The notes below the pieces were generated by a model that worked only from the letters and a program-made list of their open reading frames with translations, searched no databases and had not been told where the DNA came from. Below, one piece after another: positions 1 to 8,042 of a DNA stretch of 49,082 nucleotides (position 1 is its first letter; every line of letters begins with the position of its first letter). The translations under genes were made by a program, and so were the position numbers. Origin of the DNA: Spirochaetales bacterium (GTDB taxonomy: Bacteria > Spirochaetota > Spirochaetia > DSM-27196 > SLST01); NCBI GenBank assembly GCA_007130265.1, contig SLST01000469.1, forward strand, positions 1-49,082, read 5' to 3'.

Positions 1-1330
1 CATTGCCGGCGATCACCTCGCGATAGAAGTAATAGCTGTCCTTCGGCACGCGGCGCAGGTCGGTGTAGTCGCAGAACACGATCCCGAAGCGCCTGGTATA
101 GCCCCACGCCCACTCGAAGTTGTCGATCAGCGACCAGAGGTAGTACCCCTTGAGCGGCACTCCGTCCTCGATGGCGCGGGCACAGACCCGGAAGTGCGAC
201 CGCAGGTAGTCGACGCGGTCGGTGTCGTGCACGCGCGTGCCGTCGCTGCTGAGCCGGTCATCACAGGCGCACCCGTTCTCCGTGACGTAGAGCGGGAGGC
301 CGCCGGTCTGTGAGTTGGCCCAGTGAAGCTGCCGGTAGAGCCCGTCGGGCACGATCGGCCATCCCATTGCCGTCACCGGGTGATGTGTCGTGACGGTGAC
401 GAACTGCTCCGGGGCGTCGGCGTCGAACCGAACCGCGCGCTCGTTGTAGTAGTTGAGGCCGAGGAAGTCGATCTTCCCGGCGATGAGCTCCATGTCGCCG
501 TCTCTGACGGGCAGCTTCAGCGTGGGATGCGCGGCAAGGTGACGCTCGGGATAGGGGCGGCCGAACAGCGGATCGAGGAACATCCTGCTGTCACGATCGG
601 CCGCGCGGTCGGCGGCGAGCCGATCCTCGTCGCGCGCCGTCGCGGGTCGAGGAGTGCTCAGGTTGAGCGTCGTACCTATCCGTCCGTCGTATCCGCCCTC
701 GCGGAACACGCGTAGCGCGATGCCATGCGCGAGATTCACGTGATGGATAGCCGCGTAGGCGGCCTGCTCGTCACGGAGCCCGGGTGCGTGCTCGCCCATC
801 AGATGGCTGAGCAGCGTCACGCACCACGGTTCGTTGATGGTGATCCAGTTCTTCACCCGGTCTCCGAGCGCCTCGAAGCACGCACGCGCGTACTCCTCGA
901 AGTGCAGCGCGGTCTCGCGCGCCGGCCACCCGCCGGCATCCTGCAGCGTCTGCGGCAGGTCCCAGTGGTAGAGCGTGATCGCCGGCGCGATACCGTGCGC
1001 GAGCAGCGCGTCCACGAGACGGTTGTAGTAGTCGAACCCCCTGGGGTTCTTCGCACCGTGACCGTCCGGGTAGATGCGGGGCCAGGCGAGTGAGAACCGG
1101 TACGAGCCGACGCCGAGCTCGTGCATGAGCCGGACGTCCTCCTCGTAGCGATGGTACTGGTCGGTCGCGACATCGCCGGTGTGACCAAAGGCGACTTTGC
1201 CGGGTGTTCTGCAGAACGTATCCCAGATGCATGGCTTCCGTCCGTCGTCGGCGGCGGCACCCTCAACCTGGAAGCTGGCGGTAGCGGTGCCCCATACAAA
1301 ATCGGCGGGAAAGGTCTTTCCGGTGTTCAT
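1..1330 (-). CDS. GH1 beta-glucosidase, 3' end cut by window edge
   Basis: Retaining beta-glycosidase of glycoside hydrolase family 1, probably hydrolysing cellobiose or other beta-glucosides in the cytoplasm, since no signal peptide is present. The reading frame from ATG at 1330 gives 443 residues and runs off the left edge. The last visible residues (REVIAGN) match the family C-terminus, so only a few residues are missing. The N-terminal FVWGTATASFQVEG signature, the acid/base Glu in TINEPW (about residue 167) and the nucleophile Glu in YVTENG (about 351) are all present. It lies 17 bases downstream of the envelope protein gene. TACACT at 1337-1342 (minus), six bases before the ATG, could be an extra internal promoter. 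Family assignment is secure; the exact sugar is not. Confidence 0.95.
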   Translation of the reverse strand, partial: MNTGKTFPADFVWGTATASFQVEGAAADDGRKPCIWDTFCRTPGKVAFGHTGDVATDQYHRYEEDVRLMHELGVGSYRFSLAWPRIYPDGHGAKNPRGFDYYNRLVDALLAHGIAPAITLYHWDLPQTLQDAGGWPARETALHFEEYARACFEALGDRVKNWITINEPWCVTLLSHLMGEHAPGLRDEQAAYAAIHHVNLAHGIALRVFREGGYDGRIGTTLNLSTPRPATARDEDRLAADRAADRDSRMFLDPLFGRPYPERHLAAHPTLKLPVRDGDMELIAGKIDFLGLNYYNERAVRFDADAPEQFVTVTTHHPVTAMGWPIVPDGLYRQLHWANSQTGGLPLYVTENGCACDDRLSSDGTRVHDTDRVDYLRSHFRVCARAIEDGVPLKGYYLWSLIDNFEWAWGYTRRFGIVFCDYTDLRRVPKDSYYFYREVIAGN

Positions 1331-1347
1331 TCGCTCAGTGTATATCG

Positions 1348-1911
1348 TTACAGGGAGAACGTGTAGAGCAGTCCGAGTCTCACCAACCCGCCCGGCAGCA
1401 TGGCGCGAAGGATCGATTCGAGCCGCGGCGGCGGGCTCCACGCGTCTATGAGCGAATCGGCAACGGCGGTATGCGCGGCATCTTCGGGAATCGGGCGGTA
1501 GTACTCCAGCCCAAGATCGAGCCCGATACGCCCGTGCCCGAACTGCACGAAATCCGGAGCCAGACCGGCGGCCAGGAAGAGGCCGTCGGCAATTGTCTGG
1601 TGGCGTTCGGTGCGGCTCGTGAGCCGGAAGGTCCATCCCGCGTTCGCGTAGAGCCAGCCGAGCTCGAACCTCGCAAAAGGTGCCGCGTGCAGATCGAACT
1701 GCGAGGCGCCGACGACGCCCTTCACGCCGGCGCCGACACCGAGCAGGCCGGGGCGCCAGACGAGGTGGGGTTCGGCGCAGACGTAAACCCCGAAGAGCGA
1801 GGCGCTGAGATGGATATTAGTCTCCGCGTACACGCGAGAGTCCGCCGCAGCGACGCGCACGCCCGGCACGAGGAGCATCGCTGTGATGAGAGCGAGCGCG
1901 GATCGTCTCAC
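1348..1911 (-). CDS. Small secreted beta-barrel-like envelope protein
   Basis: Unrecognised 187-residue protein. It starts with a signal peptide (RR, then a hydrophobic stretch, likely cleavage after VRVAAA near residue 23). The mature part has alternating hydrophobic strands with many Gly and aromatic residues (VWRPGLLGVGAGVKG, LGLEYYRPIP) and ends in LLYTFSL, typical of a small outer-membrane beta-barrel. The GTG start at 1911 is chosen because an extended -10 (TGG-TATACT) ends six bases upstream; no Shine-Dalgarno site is present. It is cotranscribed with the GH1 gene and follows the GH29-like gene, so a role in sugar or glycan passage is possible, but this is inference. Confidence 0.7.
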   Translation of the reverse strand: MRRSALALITAMLLVPGVRVAAADSRVYAETNIHLSASLFGVYVCAEPHLVWRPGLLGVGAGVKGVVGASQFDLHAAPFARFELGWLYANAGWTFRLTSRTERHQTIADGLFLAAGLAPDFVQFGHGRIGLDLGLEYYRPIPEDAAHTAVADSLIDAWSPPPRLESILRAMLPGGLVRLGLLYTFSL

Positions 1912-1917
1912 AGGCGC

Positions 1918-1926
1918 AGTATACCA
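1918..1926 (-). promoter_or_regulatory. Extended -10 promoter, leaderless
   Basis: TATACT at 1918-1923 preceded by TGG on the minus strand. It ends six bases before the GTG start at 1911, so transcription should begin at or next to the start codon. No good -35 is seen 17 bases upstream, which fits an extended -10 promoter. It sits just past the end of the GH29-like gene. Confidence 0.55.
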
Positions 1927-1931
1927 CAGTC

Positions 1932-3419
1932 TCAGACGAGATCCGTGTAGAACGAGGAGGCGGCGCGGTCGGCGGCGGTGCGCCAGGCGAATCTCACGAC
2001 GATCGCCTCGGCGGGCACGAACGACCCGGGGAGGTCCACGACGACGCCTCTCTTCTCTTCGCGCCAGTCGATCTCTCGCTCGAGACCGAGGACCCGGACA
2101 TCGAACAGGTCCTCATCGCTGGTCGCGTCGGAACGGGGTACGCCATCCAGGTCGAGATCCGGGAACTCGATCGACAGCATGCGCGGGCGGCCGAGAACGA
2201 CCGCGTAGAGCGCGTCCGGTCGCGACGTATACCGCACCGGAAGCCCATCCGCGGTCGTGCCTTCTGAGTGCCGCCACGGCCGCGTCCCGTAGATCGCCTC
2301 GCCGTGGGTGGCAAGCCATCGTGCGAGCGTTGCGAGGGCCTCACGCTGTTCGCGACAGAGCGATCCATCGACCGCCGGCGCGACGGACAGGAGCAGGTTG
2401 CCGTTCTTGCTCACGACGTCAACGAGAAGGTGAACCAGCTCGACCCCGGAGAGGTAACTCGACGAAGGCTCAGCAGCGTTGAAGCCGAAAGAGCGGCCGA
2501 GTCCCCGGACATACTCCCACGGTCGCGGGCGTTTCGTGACGGGCGCCGGATACTCCACCACCGCGATATCACCGTGAGTACCGCAGCCCGCGCTCGACGC
2601 GGCAAGCGTGGCGGCCCTGATCCGACTCGAGAGGAGCCGACGACCCGGCGGCAAACCGAAAACGGCTCGCTCGAGCGCTCGGGTCTGCCGCCAGCACCCG
2701 TTCACAACGCCGTCCGGAATCGCCTCGCGGTAGGCGTGCACGAGAACCTTCCGCGCGATCCCGGCGGGCAGACCTCCCTCGATCCGCAGCACATCGGCGG
2801 CGGTTCTCTCGATCAACTCGGTGAGATGCGCCTCAACGTAACCGGGGTACTCGACGGGATACCTCGCCAGCCGCAGATCGGCAAAATCGCGGACGGGACG
2901 GGGCTGTACGGTCCAGTCGAGCAGACCCGAGTAGGAGACGCCGTACTTCATGCCAAGGGCCCGCACCGCGGTCGCGAGCTCGCCCACGACATCGCGCTGC
3001 GCAACAAACGAGGGTGAGGCAGGAGCCGTCTGCGAAGGCCAGAGCAGGAAGCCGTCATGGTGCTTCGCCGTCATCACGACGTACCGCGCTCCGGCTTCCC
3101 GAAACAGCCCGGCCCACCGCGTCGGATCCCAGAGCGGCAGCTCTTCGTTGAACCGGCGGGCAAACCGCTCGTAGGCGGTATAGTCACCGTAGTGCTTGCG
3201 GTGGTGGCGGCGCACGGGACTCGCACTGATACGCAGCGAGTTCAGATACCACTGTGCGTCCGGATGATTGCGGAAGTAGAAGCGTGCATTGTGATCACGA
3301 AGGATGTCCAGAGGGCCGCCGAGTTCACTCGGGGCATAGGCGGGCACCGAAGGAACCCCCCAGCGCACGAGGACCCCGAGCTTGGCGTCGCGATACCACT
3401 GCGAAACCTGATGTCTCAA
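1932..3419 (-). CDS. GH29 alpha-L-fucosidase-like protein with altered nucleophile
   Basis: A 495-residue member of the GH29 fucosidase fold: AGARYVVMTAKHHDGF (about residues 110-124), GMKYGVSYSGLLDW (156-169) and VSKNGNLLLSVAPAVDG near the C-terminus match the family. The nucleophile motif, usually VLWNDIGWP or WFDG, reads VLRIEGGLP here, so Asp becomes Glu (about 214) and the preceding Trp is Arg. No signal peptide is seen. The TTG start at 3419 overlaps the GH3 stop codon and has GGGAGG seven bases upstream. A longer frame to 3536 lies inside the GH3 gene and is rejected. The operon with GH3 and GH1 genes suggests fucosylated or amino-sugar glycans; activity is doubtful because of the substitution. 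Confidence 0.85.
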   Translation of the reverse strand: MRHQVSQWYRDAKLGVLVRWGVPSVPAYAPSELGGPLDILRDHNARFYFRNHPDAQWYLNSLRISASPVRRHHRKHYGDYTAYERFARRFNEELPLWDPTRWAGLFREAGARYVVMTAKHHDGFLLWPSQTAPASPSFVAQRDVVGELATAVRALGMKYGVSYSGLLDWTVQPRPVRDFADLRLARYPVEYPGYVEAHLTELIERTAADVLRIEGGLPAGIARKVLVHAYREAIPDGVVNGCWRQTRALERAVFGLPPGRRLLSSRIRAATLAASSAGCGTHGDIAVVEYPAPVTKRPRPWEYVRGLGRSFGFNAAEPSSSYLSGVELVHLLVDVVSKNGNLLLSVAPAVDGSLCREQREALATLARWLATHGEAIYGTRPWRHSEGTTADGLPVRYTSRPDALYAVVLGRPRMLSIEFPDLDLDGVPRSDATSDEDLFDVRVLGLEREIDWREEKRGVVVDLPGSFVPAEAIVVRFAWRTAADRAASSFYTDLV

Positions 3420-4711
3420 TCTGAGCCTCCCGCGAGGTCGATGATCCGCTCGACGAGCAGCCTGTGCTCCGGGGCCCCGAGCGTCTCGACGGCCGACTGG
3501 AGATCGCCTGCCGCCGCCGCGGTATCGATCGCCCACCGCGGACCGAGAATACCAAGCTTCTCCTTGACGGAGAAGATGCGCAGCACCGACTGCTCGAGTG
3601 TTGCGCGGGCAATACGCCCGTCTGCACGCGCCTCGAGAAGCGCATCGCGCGCGGCAACCGGATCGAGCGGTTTGAGCAACACGTCGGCGCCCGCTTCGAC
3701 CGCACGCACCACGAGCTCGGGTTCCGGCGCGATGTCGGCGAGACCACGCATATTGAGCGCATCCGTGACGATCAGCCCGTCATAGCCGAGCTCCTCACGC
3801 ACCATCCGCTTCACCTCGGGCGAGATGGTCGCCGGGAGATCGTTTCCCGTCGCCCGCGGGACGGAGAAATGCGCCGTCATGACGCCCAGGGGCTCCGCCT
3901 CGAATGCCAGCGCGAAGGCCAGCAGCTCTCGGTCGCGGAGCTCTTCGGCCGAGGTCGGCAGTACTGCGAACCCGTCGTGTGAATCGCTCGTGAGCCCCCC
4001 ATGGCCGGGAAAGTGCTTGACGACGGCGGCGACCCGCGCCTCCTGCAGCCCCTTCGCGACGGCCGCGGCGGTCCGCCCGACGTGCACCGGATCGTCACCA
4101 AACGTCCGCCCGTGCCGTCCGATTGCTCCGACCCCGCCGGCCGGGTCGACATCGGCAACGGGTGCGAGATTCATCGTCACCCCGAGCGCCCACAGCTCCC
4201 GGCCCATCACCCGGCCGAGCTCTTCAGCCAGGGAGAAGCCCTCCTCGTCGAGCGCCCGGACGGCGCGGCCAACCACCGAAGCCGGCGGGATTCGGGTCGC
4301 GGGCACACCGCCGGAGCTCGTCAACCGTGAGACGAGCCCACCTTCGTGATCCGTGGCGACGATGGGAGGCACCGGGCTCGCGTCGTGCAGCCCACCGATC
4401 AGCGCGAGTGTCTGTTCGACGTCTTTGAAGCTCCCGCCGAAGAGCACCATTCCGCCCGGCTGAACGTCCGCGATCACGACGCGCATCCGTTCGTCGAGCC
4501 GCGTGAGCGGGCGCCCGTCCGCCTCACTCTCGACGCCTACGATGAAGAGCTGACCCGCGAGGGTACGGTCGGGAAGCACCGAGACGAGGGTACGCAACGA
4601 CCAGTCGATGATCCGGGCAGTCCCGGGCACGGGCGGGTCCGGCGGGCGTGCCGGATTCACCTCGGCACACGCCGTCAGCAGCAGAACGGTACACAGCGCC
4701 GCCGTGACCAT
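3416..4711 (-). CDS. GH3 beta-N-acetylhexosaminidase (NagZ-like) lipoprotein
   Basis: Family 3 glycosidase of the NagZ branch, 431 residues, predicted to remove beta-linked N-acetylglucosamine from peptidoglycan fragments or other glycans. The KHFPGHGG...DSHDG loop carries the NagZ-specific His general acid/base, and the nucleophile Asp is in GLIVTDALNMRG. The N-terminus is a short lipoprotein signal ending in LLTAC, so the enzyme should be membrane-anchored, unlike cytoplasmic NagZ of Gram-negatives. The ATG at 4711 is the only usable start before the lipobox. Its n-region has no positive charge and no clear ribosome site, so the start is uncertain. A TATAGT hexamer about 30 bases upstream may be its -10. 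The stop overlaps the next gene's start. Confidence 0.88.
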   Translation of the reverse strand: MVTAALCTVLLLTACAEVNPARPPDPPVPGTARIIDWSLRTLVSVLPDRTLAGQLFIVGVESEADGRPLTRLDERMRVVIADVQPGGMVLFGGSFKDVEQTLALIGGLHDASPVPPIVATDHEGGLVSRLTSSGGVPATRIPPASVVGRAVRALDEEGFSLAEELGRVMGRELWALGVTMNLAPVADVDPAGGVGAIGRHGRTFGDDPVHVGRTAAAVAKGLQEARVAAVVKHFPGHGGLTSDSHDGFAVLPTSAEELRDRELLAFALAFEAEPLGVMTAHFSVPRATGNDLPATISPEVKRMVREELGYDGLIVTDALNMRGLADIAPEPELVVRAVEAGADVLLKPLDPVAARDALLEARADGRIARATLEQSVLRIFSVKEKLGILGPRWAIDTAAAAGDLQSAVETLGAPEHRLLVERIIDLAGGSD

Positions 4712-4922
4712 AGCGATTTTTGAAGAATAACGTATGAAAAAACAGACTATACCCGGTAACGAGGGTGAGCGCGACGCATGGGACCTCATCAAATCGATGC
4801 CAGGAAGCGGCTTAGCAGGACGGCAAGAAAACTCAGATGTTGGCATGGATATTGCAACAGTTGTCCCTGAGCTGGGCGACGCGATTGGTCGCTCCAGCCG
4901 ATGGACACCGGGAGTATACATC
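4712..4922. other. Divergent intergenic region, AT-richer than surroundings
   Basis: This 211-base stretch separates the GH3 lipoprotein (minus) from the lipid-kinase-like gene (plus) and is visibly AT-richer than its surroundings. It is open in the frame of the downstream gene from an ATG at 4734, but the 63 extra residues look unlike a signal or family domain. I see GGGTATAGT near 4750 (minus), possibly a -10 for the GH3 gene, and GGGAG at 4910-4914 as a ribosome site for the GTG at 4923. No terminator or RNA structure is evident. Confidence 0.4.
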
Positions 4923-5573
4923 GTGACGTCGAGTAAAGCAATCACACCAACGTTCGAGACCATGATCAAGCGGACGACGACACGGGCACTCGTCAGCCCT
5001 GCGGAGCTTCGCGGCGAGTTTGTCCGCAAGTCTCTGCACATGCTCATTGCGCTCGTTCCCGGGATCGCGACCGTCACCGGGGTCCTTCCTGCGCTCGGGA
5101 TGCTCGGACTCGGTGTGCTCGTATACACGAGCGCTGAGTACTACCGGCTCCAGGGCGGTTCGGTCGCGGTCGTGTCGGTTCTCACCGTGATCGCGTCACG
5201 ACCGCGTGACCAGGGCCGGTTCGTTGTGGGCCCGGTGACGTTGGGAATAGGAGCGATGCTCGCCCTCCTGCTCTATCCTGCGCCGGCGGCATTCCTCGCG
5301 ATCTACGCCCTCGCGTTCGGCGACGGTATCGCAAGCCTCGTGGGCCGCACAGTCGGAACGATCCATATCACGAGAGGAACGACGCTCGAGGGAAGCCTCG
5401 CCTGCCTTCTCGCCGTGTTTGCGGCTGCAGCGGCGCTGACGGGTGACGTAGCCGTCTCGCTGACCATTGCCGTCGCGGCGACGGTTCTCGAGGCGCTTCC
5501 CACCGACGACATGGATAACATTATCCTGCCGGTCGGTGTCGGGCTTCTGGCGACCGTACTCCTTGCAGCGTAG
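4923..5573 (+). CDS. CTP-dependent polyprenol/diacylglycerol kinase-like membrane protein
   Basis: About 216 residues, most of it hydrophobic with roughly six membrane segments. It resembles the dolichol kinase/phytol kinase/CTP-dependent DAG kinase family (SEC59, VTE5, DGK1), related to phosphatidate cytidylyltransferase. Family-like signatures are the N-terminal RKSLHM, the central FGDGIASLVGRTVG, GTTLEGSLACLL, and the C-terminal EALPTDDMDNIILP. It may phosphorylate an isoprenoid or lipid alcohol at the membrane. The GTG at 4923 is chosen because GGGAG lies eight bases upstream; ATG 4963 and a longer ATG 4734 are alternatives. It converges on the next gene with two bases between stops. Confidence 0.72.
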   Translation: MTSSKAITPTFETMIKRTTTRALVSPAELRGEFVRKSLHMLIALVPGIATVTGVLPALGMLGLGVLVYTSAEYYRLQGGSVAVVSVLTVIASRPRDQGRFVVGPVTLGIGAMLALLLYPAPAAFLAIYALAFGDGIASLVGRTVGTIHITRGTTLEGSLACLLAVFAAAAALTGDVAVSLTIAVAATVLEALPTDDMDNIILPVGVGLLATVLLAA

Positions 5574-5575
5574 CT

Positions 5576-6406
5576 TTAATACCACAGGTAACTCGATCGA
5601 TTCACGAGCACGAATGCAGCAGCGCCGCTCGCGACGAGTCCTACGCCCAGCGCGAGCGCGAGGGGGGAAGCAAGGTTCAGTGCAAGGTCCTTACCTATCA
5701 CAATCGCCGAGATGGACAGGGCGATCGCTCCGCCGCGTTCGCGATGCCCGCGAAACCATCCGATCGAACAATTGGCGATCGCCCCAACGCTGAGAAACGC
5801 GAGCAGGAAGTCTATAGCCGCTCGATCGCCAACGACGTGCAGGAAGGTCGCGTTCGTCTCGCGGCTGTCGACCGGAACGAGATAGACGACGAGGAACGAG
5901 ATCGCAGCGAGCAGGAGCGTCGCACTGCCGACGCGCGGATAGTCTGCCCCCGCCAGATAGATTCCCGCGGCAAAGAGTGAGAGCGCCCCCATGAGCCGAC
6001 CAAACAGCACGATGCGTGTCAGCTGAACCCCCACGAGGGCCGGCAGACCCGCGGCATCCGCAAGCGGCATGCCGAGACGGAAGAGCTCGACGGCAAGAGA
6101 CATCAGGAAGAGCATCACGAAGTAGATCTCAGCGGCGCTGACTCTCCGAAAAAGATGCGCCGAGACGGCCAGGACGACGGTCGCGATCAACGCCAACACA
6201 CCGGCGGCGCCGAGCGAGTGAAACGCGCCGACCTGGGTCACCGGCCAGCGAACGCCGAACCAGCTTTGGTACTCGCCGACGACAAAGGACCTGTCGGACA
6301 GCGGGCCGTACAGGAGCGCGTAGGCGCCGGCCAGGTAGGCTGCCAGAACTGTCGAGATGAGGACGACACCGGCGATAAGGACGACGTTCCGCGTTGCGAG
6401 GGTCAT
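5576..6406 (-). CDS. Polytopic membrane protein, unknown function
   Basis: I do not recognise this 276-residue protein. It has about eight hydrophobic helices (for example LIAGVVLISTVLAAYLAGAY, VLALIATVVLAVSAHLF, YFVMLFLMSLAVELF, LALGVGLVASGAAAFVLV) with short loops and no obvious catalytic motif. The ATG at 6406 is chosen because TGG-TATACT ends eight bases upstream, giving a leaderless message; a GTG at 6427 would lie upstream of that -10. It is divergent from the DUF2259 gene with 74 bases between them. Confidence 0.7.
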   Translation of the reverse strand: MTLATRNVVLIAGVVLISTVLAAYLAGAYALLYGPLSDRSFVVGEYQSWFGVRWPVTQVGAFHSLGAAGVLALIATVVLAVSAHLFRRVSAAEIYFVMLFLMSLAVELFRLGMPLADAAGLPALVGVQLTRIVLFGRLMGALSLFAAGIYLAGADYPRVGSATLLLAAISFLVVYLVPVDSRETNATFLHVVGDRAAIDFLLAFLSVGAIANCSIGWFRGHRERGGAIALSISAIVIGKDLALNLASPLALALGVGLVASGAAAFVLVNRSSYLWY

Positions 6407-6414
6407 CGCCTGCG

Positions 6415-6423
6415 AGTATACCA
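6415..6423 (-). promoter_or_regulatory. Extended -10 promoter, leaderless
   Basis: TATACT at 6415-6420 with TGG immediately upstream on the minus strand, eight bases before the ATG at 6406. A weak TTACTG lies 17 bases further up (6438-6443). Confidence 0.55.
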
Positions 6424-6480
6424 GCACGAAAAGGCTACAGTAAGCACCCGTTCCTCTCGATCATAGAAGAGGGAGGCCCC

Positions 6481-7155
6481 ATGAGACGATGGTTCACCCT
6501 TGCGCTTCTCCTGGTCGTGACCGGCGTCGCAATCGGGGGTGATATCGCGACATTCGAGAACCTCGGGTTCAGTCGCACGGCGGACACGTTCGTCTTCGCC
6601 CAGTACGGTGTCGGCGGCGCGGCGGGCAATCCCTACGCGGAGATCTACGTCGTCGACGTTCCGGGGAACGTCTTCGTGTCCAACGGCATATTCCGGCTCA
6701 CCAGTGATGCTCCGCTCACCCTCGGCCAGGACGGCCGCGGCGCCCTCTACACGGTGCTCGGCCGGGCACGCACGCTGATCGCGAGCCGTGACGTCGATCA
6801 CCTGACTACCGGACGTCCCGTCTACATCCTCGTTGACGGCGACGAGCCGCGCGAGCGCCTCGCCTTCCGTGACTTCCACGCAGACGCTCGATACGAGGTC
6901 CGCCTCAGCCAGCAGCGACGGGGCGAGGGCGACGGCGTCTCGGCGGCATTCCACATAGACCTCACGATAACCCGCGCCGACGACACGGTCCGCACGATGA
7001 GAATCGGGCGCCCCTCGCTCTTCCGCGACGGTGTGACGAGCTATCGCATCACCCAGATCGTCGTCGGACCCGACGAGGCGTCGGTCGTCTTCGTCGTCGA
7101 GCGACGCTCGCCGGACGGCAGCGTCCGCTACATGGTCGAGACCGCGGCTTTCTGA
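6481..7155 (+). CDS. DUF2259-type predicted secreted protein
   Basis: 224 residues with a clear signal peptide (MRRWFTLALLLVVTGVAIGG). The mature start, DIATFENLGFSRTADTFVFAQYGVGG, resembles the DUF2259 family of predicted secreted proteins, which I recall from treponemes and other spirochaetes. The rest is rich in beta strands (PYAEIYVVDVPGNVF, RYEVRLSQQRRGEGDG). No catalytic residues are evident, and the role is unknown; a periplasmic location is likely. GGGAGG four bases before the ATG fixes the start. It may be cotranscribed with the following barrel gene, but that gene has its own -10. Confidence 0.75.
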   Translation: MRRWFTLALLLVVTGVAIGGDIATFENLGFSRTADTFVFAQYGVGGAAGNPYAEIYVVDVPGNVFVSNGIFRLTSDAPLTLGQDGRGALYTVLGRARTLIASRDVDHLTTGRPVYILVDGDEPRERLAFRDFHADARYEVRLSQQRRGEGDGVSAAFHIDLTITRADDTVRTMRIGRPSLFRDGVTSYRITQIVVGPDEASVVFVVERRSPDGSVRYMVETAAF

Positions 7156-7197
7156 TCCGCCCGGCGACCGCCCTGGGGTGAATCCCGACAAACGTGG

Positions 7198-7203
7198 TAT
7201 ATT
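7198..7203 (+). promoter_or_regulatory. Extended -10 promoter, leaderless
   Basis: TATATT at 7198-7203 with TGG at 7195-7197, eight bases before ATG 7212. It sets the start: the upstream in-frame GTG at 7194 overlaps the promoter itself. Confidence 0.55.
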
Positions 7204-7211
7204 TGGTCACG

Positions 7212-8024
7212 ATGATCCTTCGCAGGCTCGCACTGGCCATACTGCTTGCACTCGTCCTCGCTCTTCGAGTCGTGCCGGCCCTGAGCGTCGACGCGGTGCT
7301 CCTCGGATTCTCGCAGGCGTGGACCGGCAACGGCTACGTCCCCACACCCGATGATCCCGACGGCCCGTACAACTTCGCCGTGACCGGAAGCGAGGCGATG
7401 CCGATCGACCCCTTTCTCGGGTTCGGCACCCGTATCGTCCTCCTCGAAACCACGGCGGTCTCCGGTGCGCTGACGTGGTCGCCGACGGTGCAGGTCGGGT
7501 GGCGCTACTACCTGCTCTACGCCTCCGGCCACGTCGTTCCGTCGCAGATCGAGGCTGCTGCCGGCGCGGAGGGCGATGTGCCGGGCATCGCGTCGGCACG
7601 CGTAGTGAGCGTACGACTGCCGCTGCCGATCGGGTACGAGGTGCGGATGGCTGACGCGCACGCCTTCTCGGTCGCCCTGTCGCCGACTTTCGTGTTCCGG
7701 ATCCCGGCAGGCGACGTCGCAGGTGGCGACGAAGACCCGGATCTGTCGAATATGTGGAGCTTCTTCTACGACCGGACGAGGTTCCTCATGCCGGAGCTTG
7801 TACTCAGCTACCGGTTCGCGATGAGCGAGTATCTCGAGGCCTCGCTCTTCGCAACCTACGGAGTATCTCCGCTCGATCTCACCGATACCCGTCTCCCGTG
7901 GTACGATCAGATGCGGATTGCCGCGGGCATCGAGCTCGGACTGCGCCCTCCGTTCGCCGGACTGGCCCGCCCACGCGAGCCCAGGCTCCCGGAAGGCGTC
8001 GAACCGTTTCCGTCCGACGAGTGA
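7212..8024 (+). CDS. Predicted outer-membrane beta-barrel protein
   Basis: 270 residues. The signal peptide is MILRRLALAILLALVLALRVVPALS. The mature chain alternates amphipathic strands and polar turns (FGTRIVLLETTAVSGALTWSP, QVGWRYYLLYASGH, LVLSYRFAMSEYLEASLFATYGVSP, MRIAAGIELGL), as in a surface barrel of about ten to twelve strands. A short Pro-rich tail follows the last strand instead of ending on an aromatic residue, so it may not be a classical BAM substrate. No family is recognised. It converges on the symporter gene with 18 bases between the stops. Confidence 0.7.
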   Translation: MILRRLALAILLALVLALRVVPALSVDAVLLGFSQAWTGNGYVPTPDDPDGPYNFAVTGSEAMPIDPFLGFGTRIVLLETTAVSGALTWSPTVQVGWRYYLLYASGHVVPSQIEAAAGAEGDVPGIASARVVSVRLPLPIGYEVRMADAHAFSVALSPTFVFRIPAGDVAGGDEDPDLSNMWSFFYDRTRFLMPELVLSYRFAMSEYLEASLFATYGVSPLDLTDTRLPWYDQMRIAAGIELGLRPPFAGLARPREPRLPEGVEPFPSDE

Positions 8025-8042
8025 ACCGGCGCGACCGGGCGG

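Noticed and set aside
4734..4922. N-terminal extension of the lipid-kinase-like gene from ATG 4734
   Set aside because: The extra residues have no family similarity and AT-richer composition, while the GTG at 4923 has a good ribosome site.
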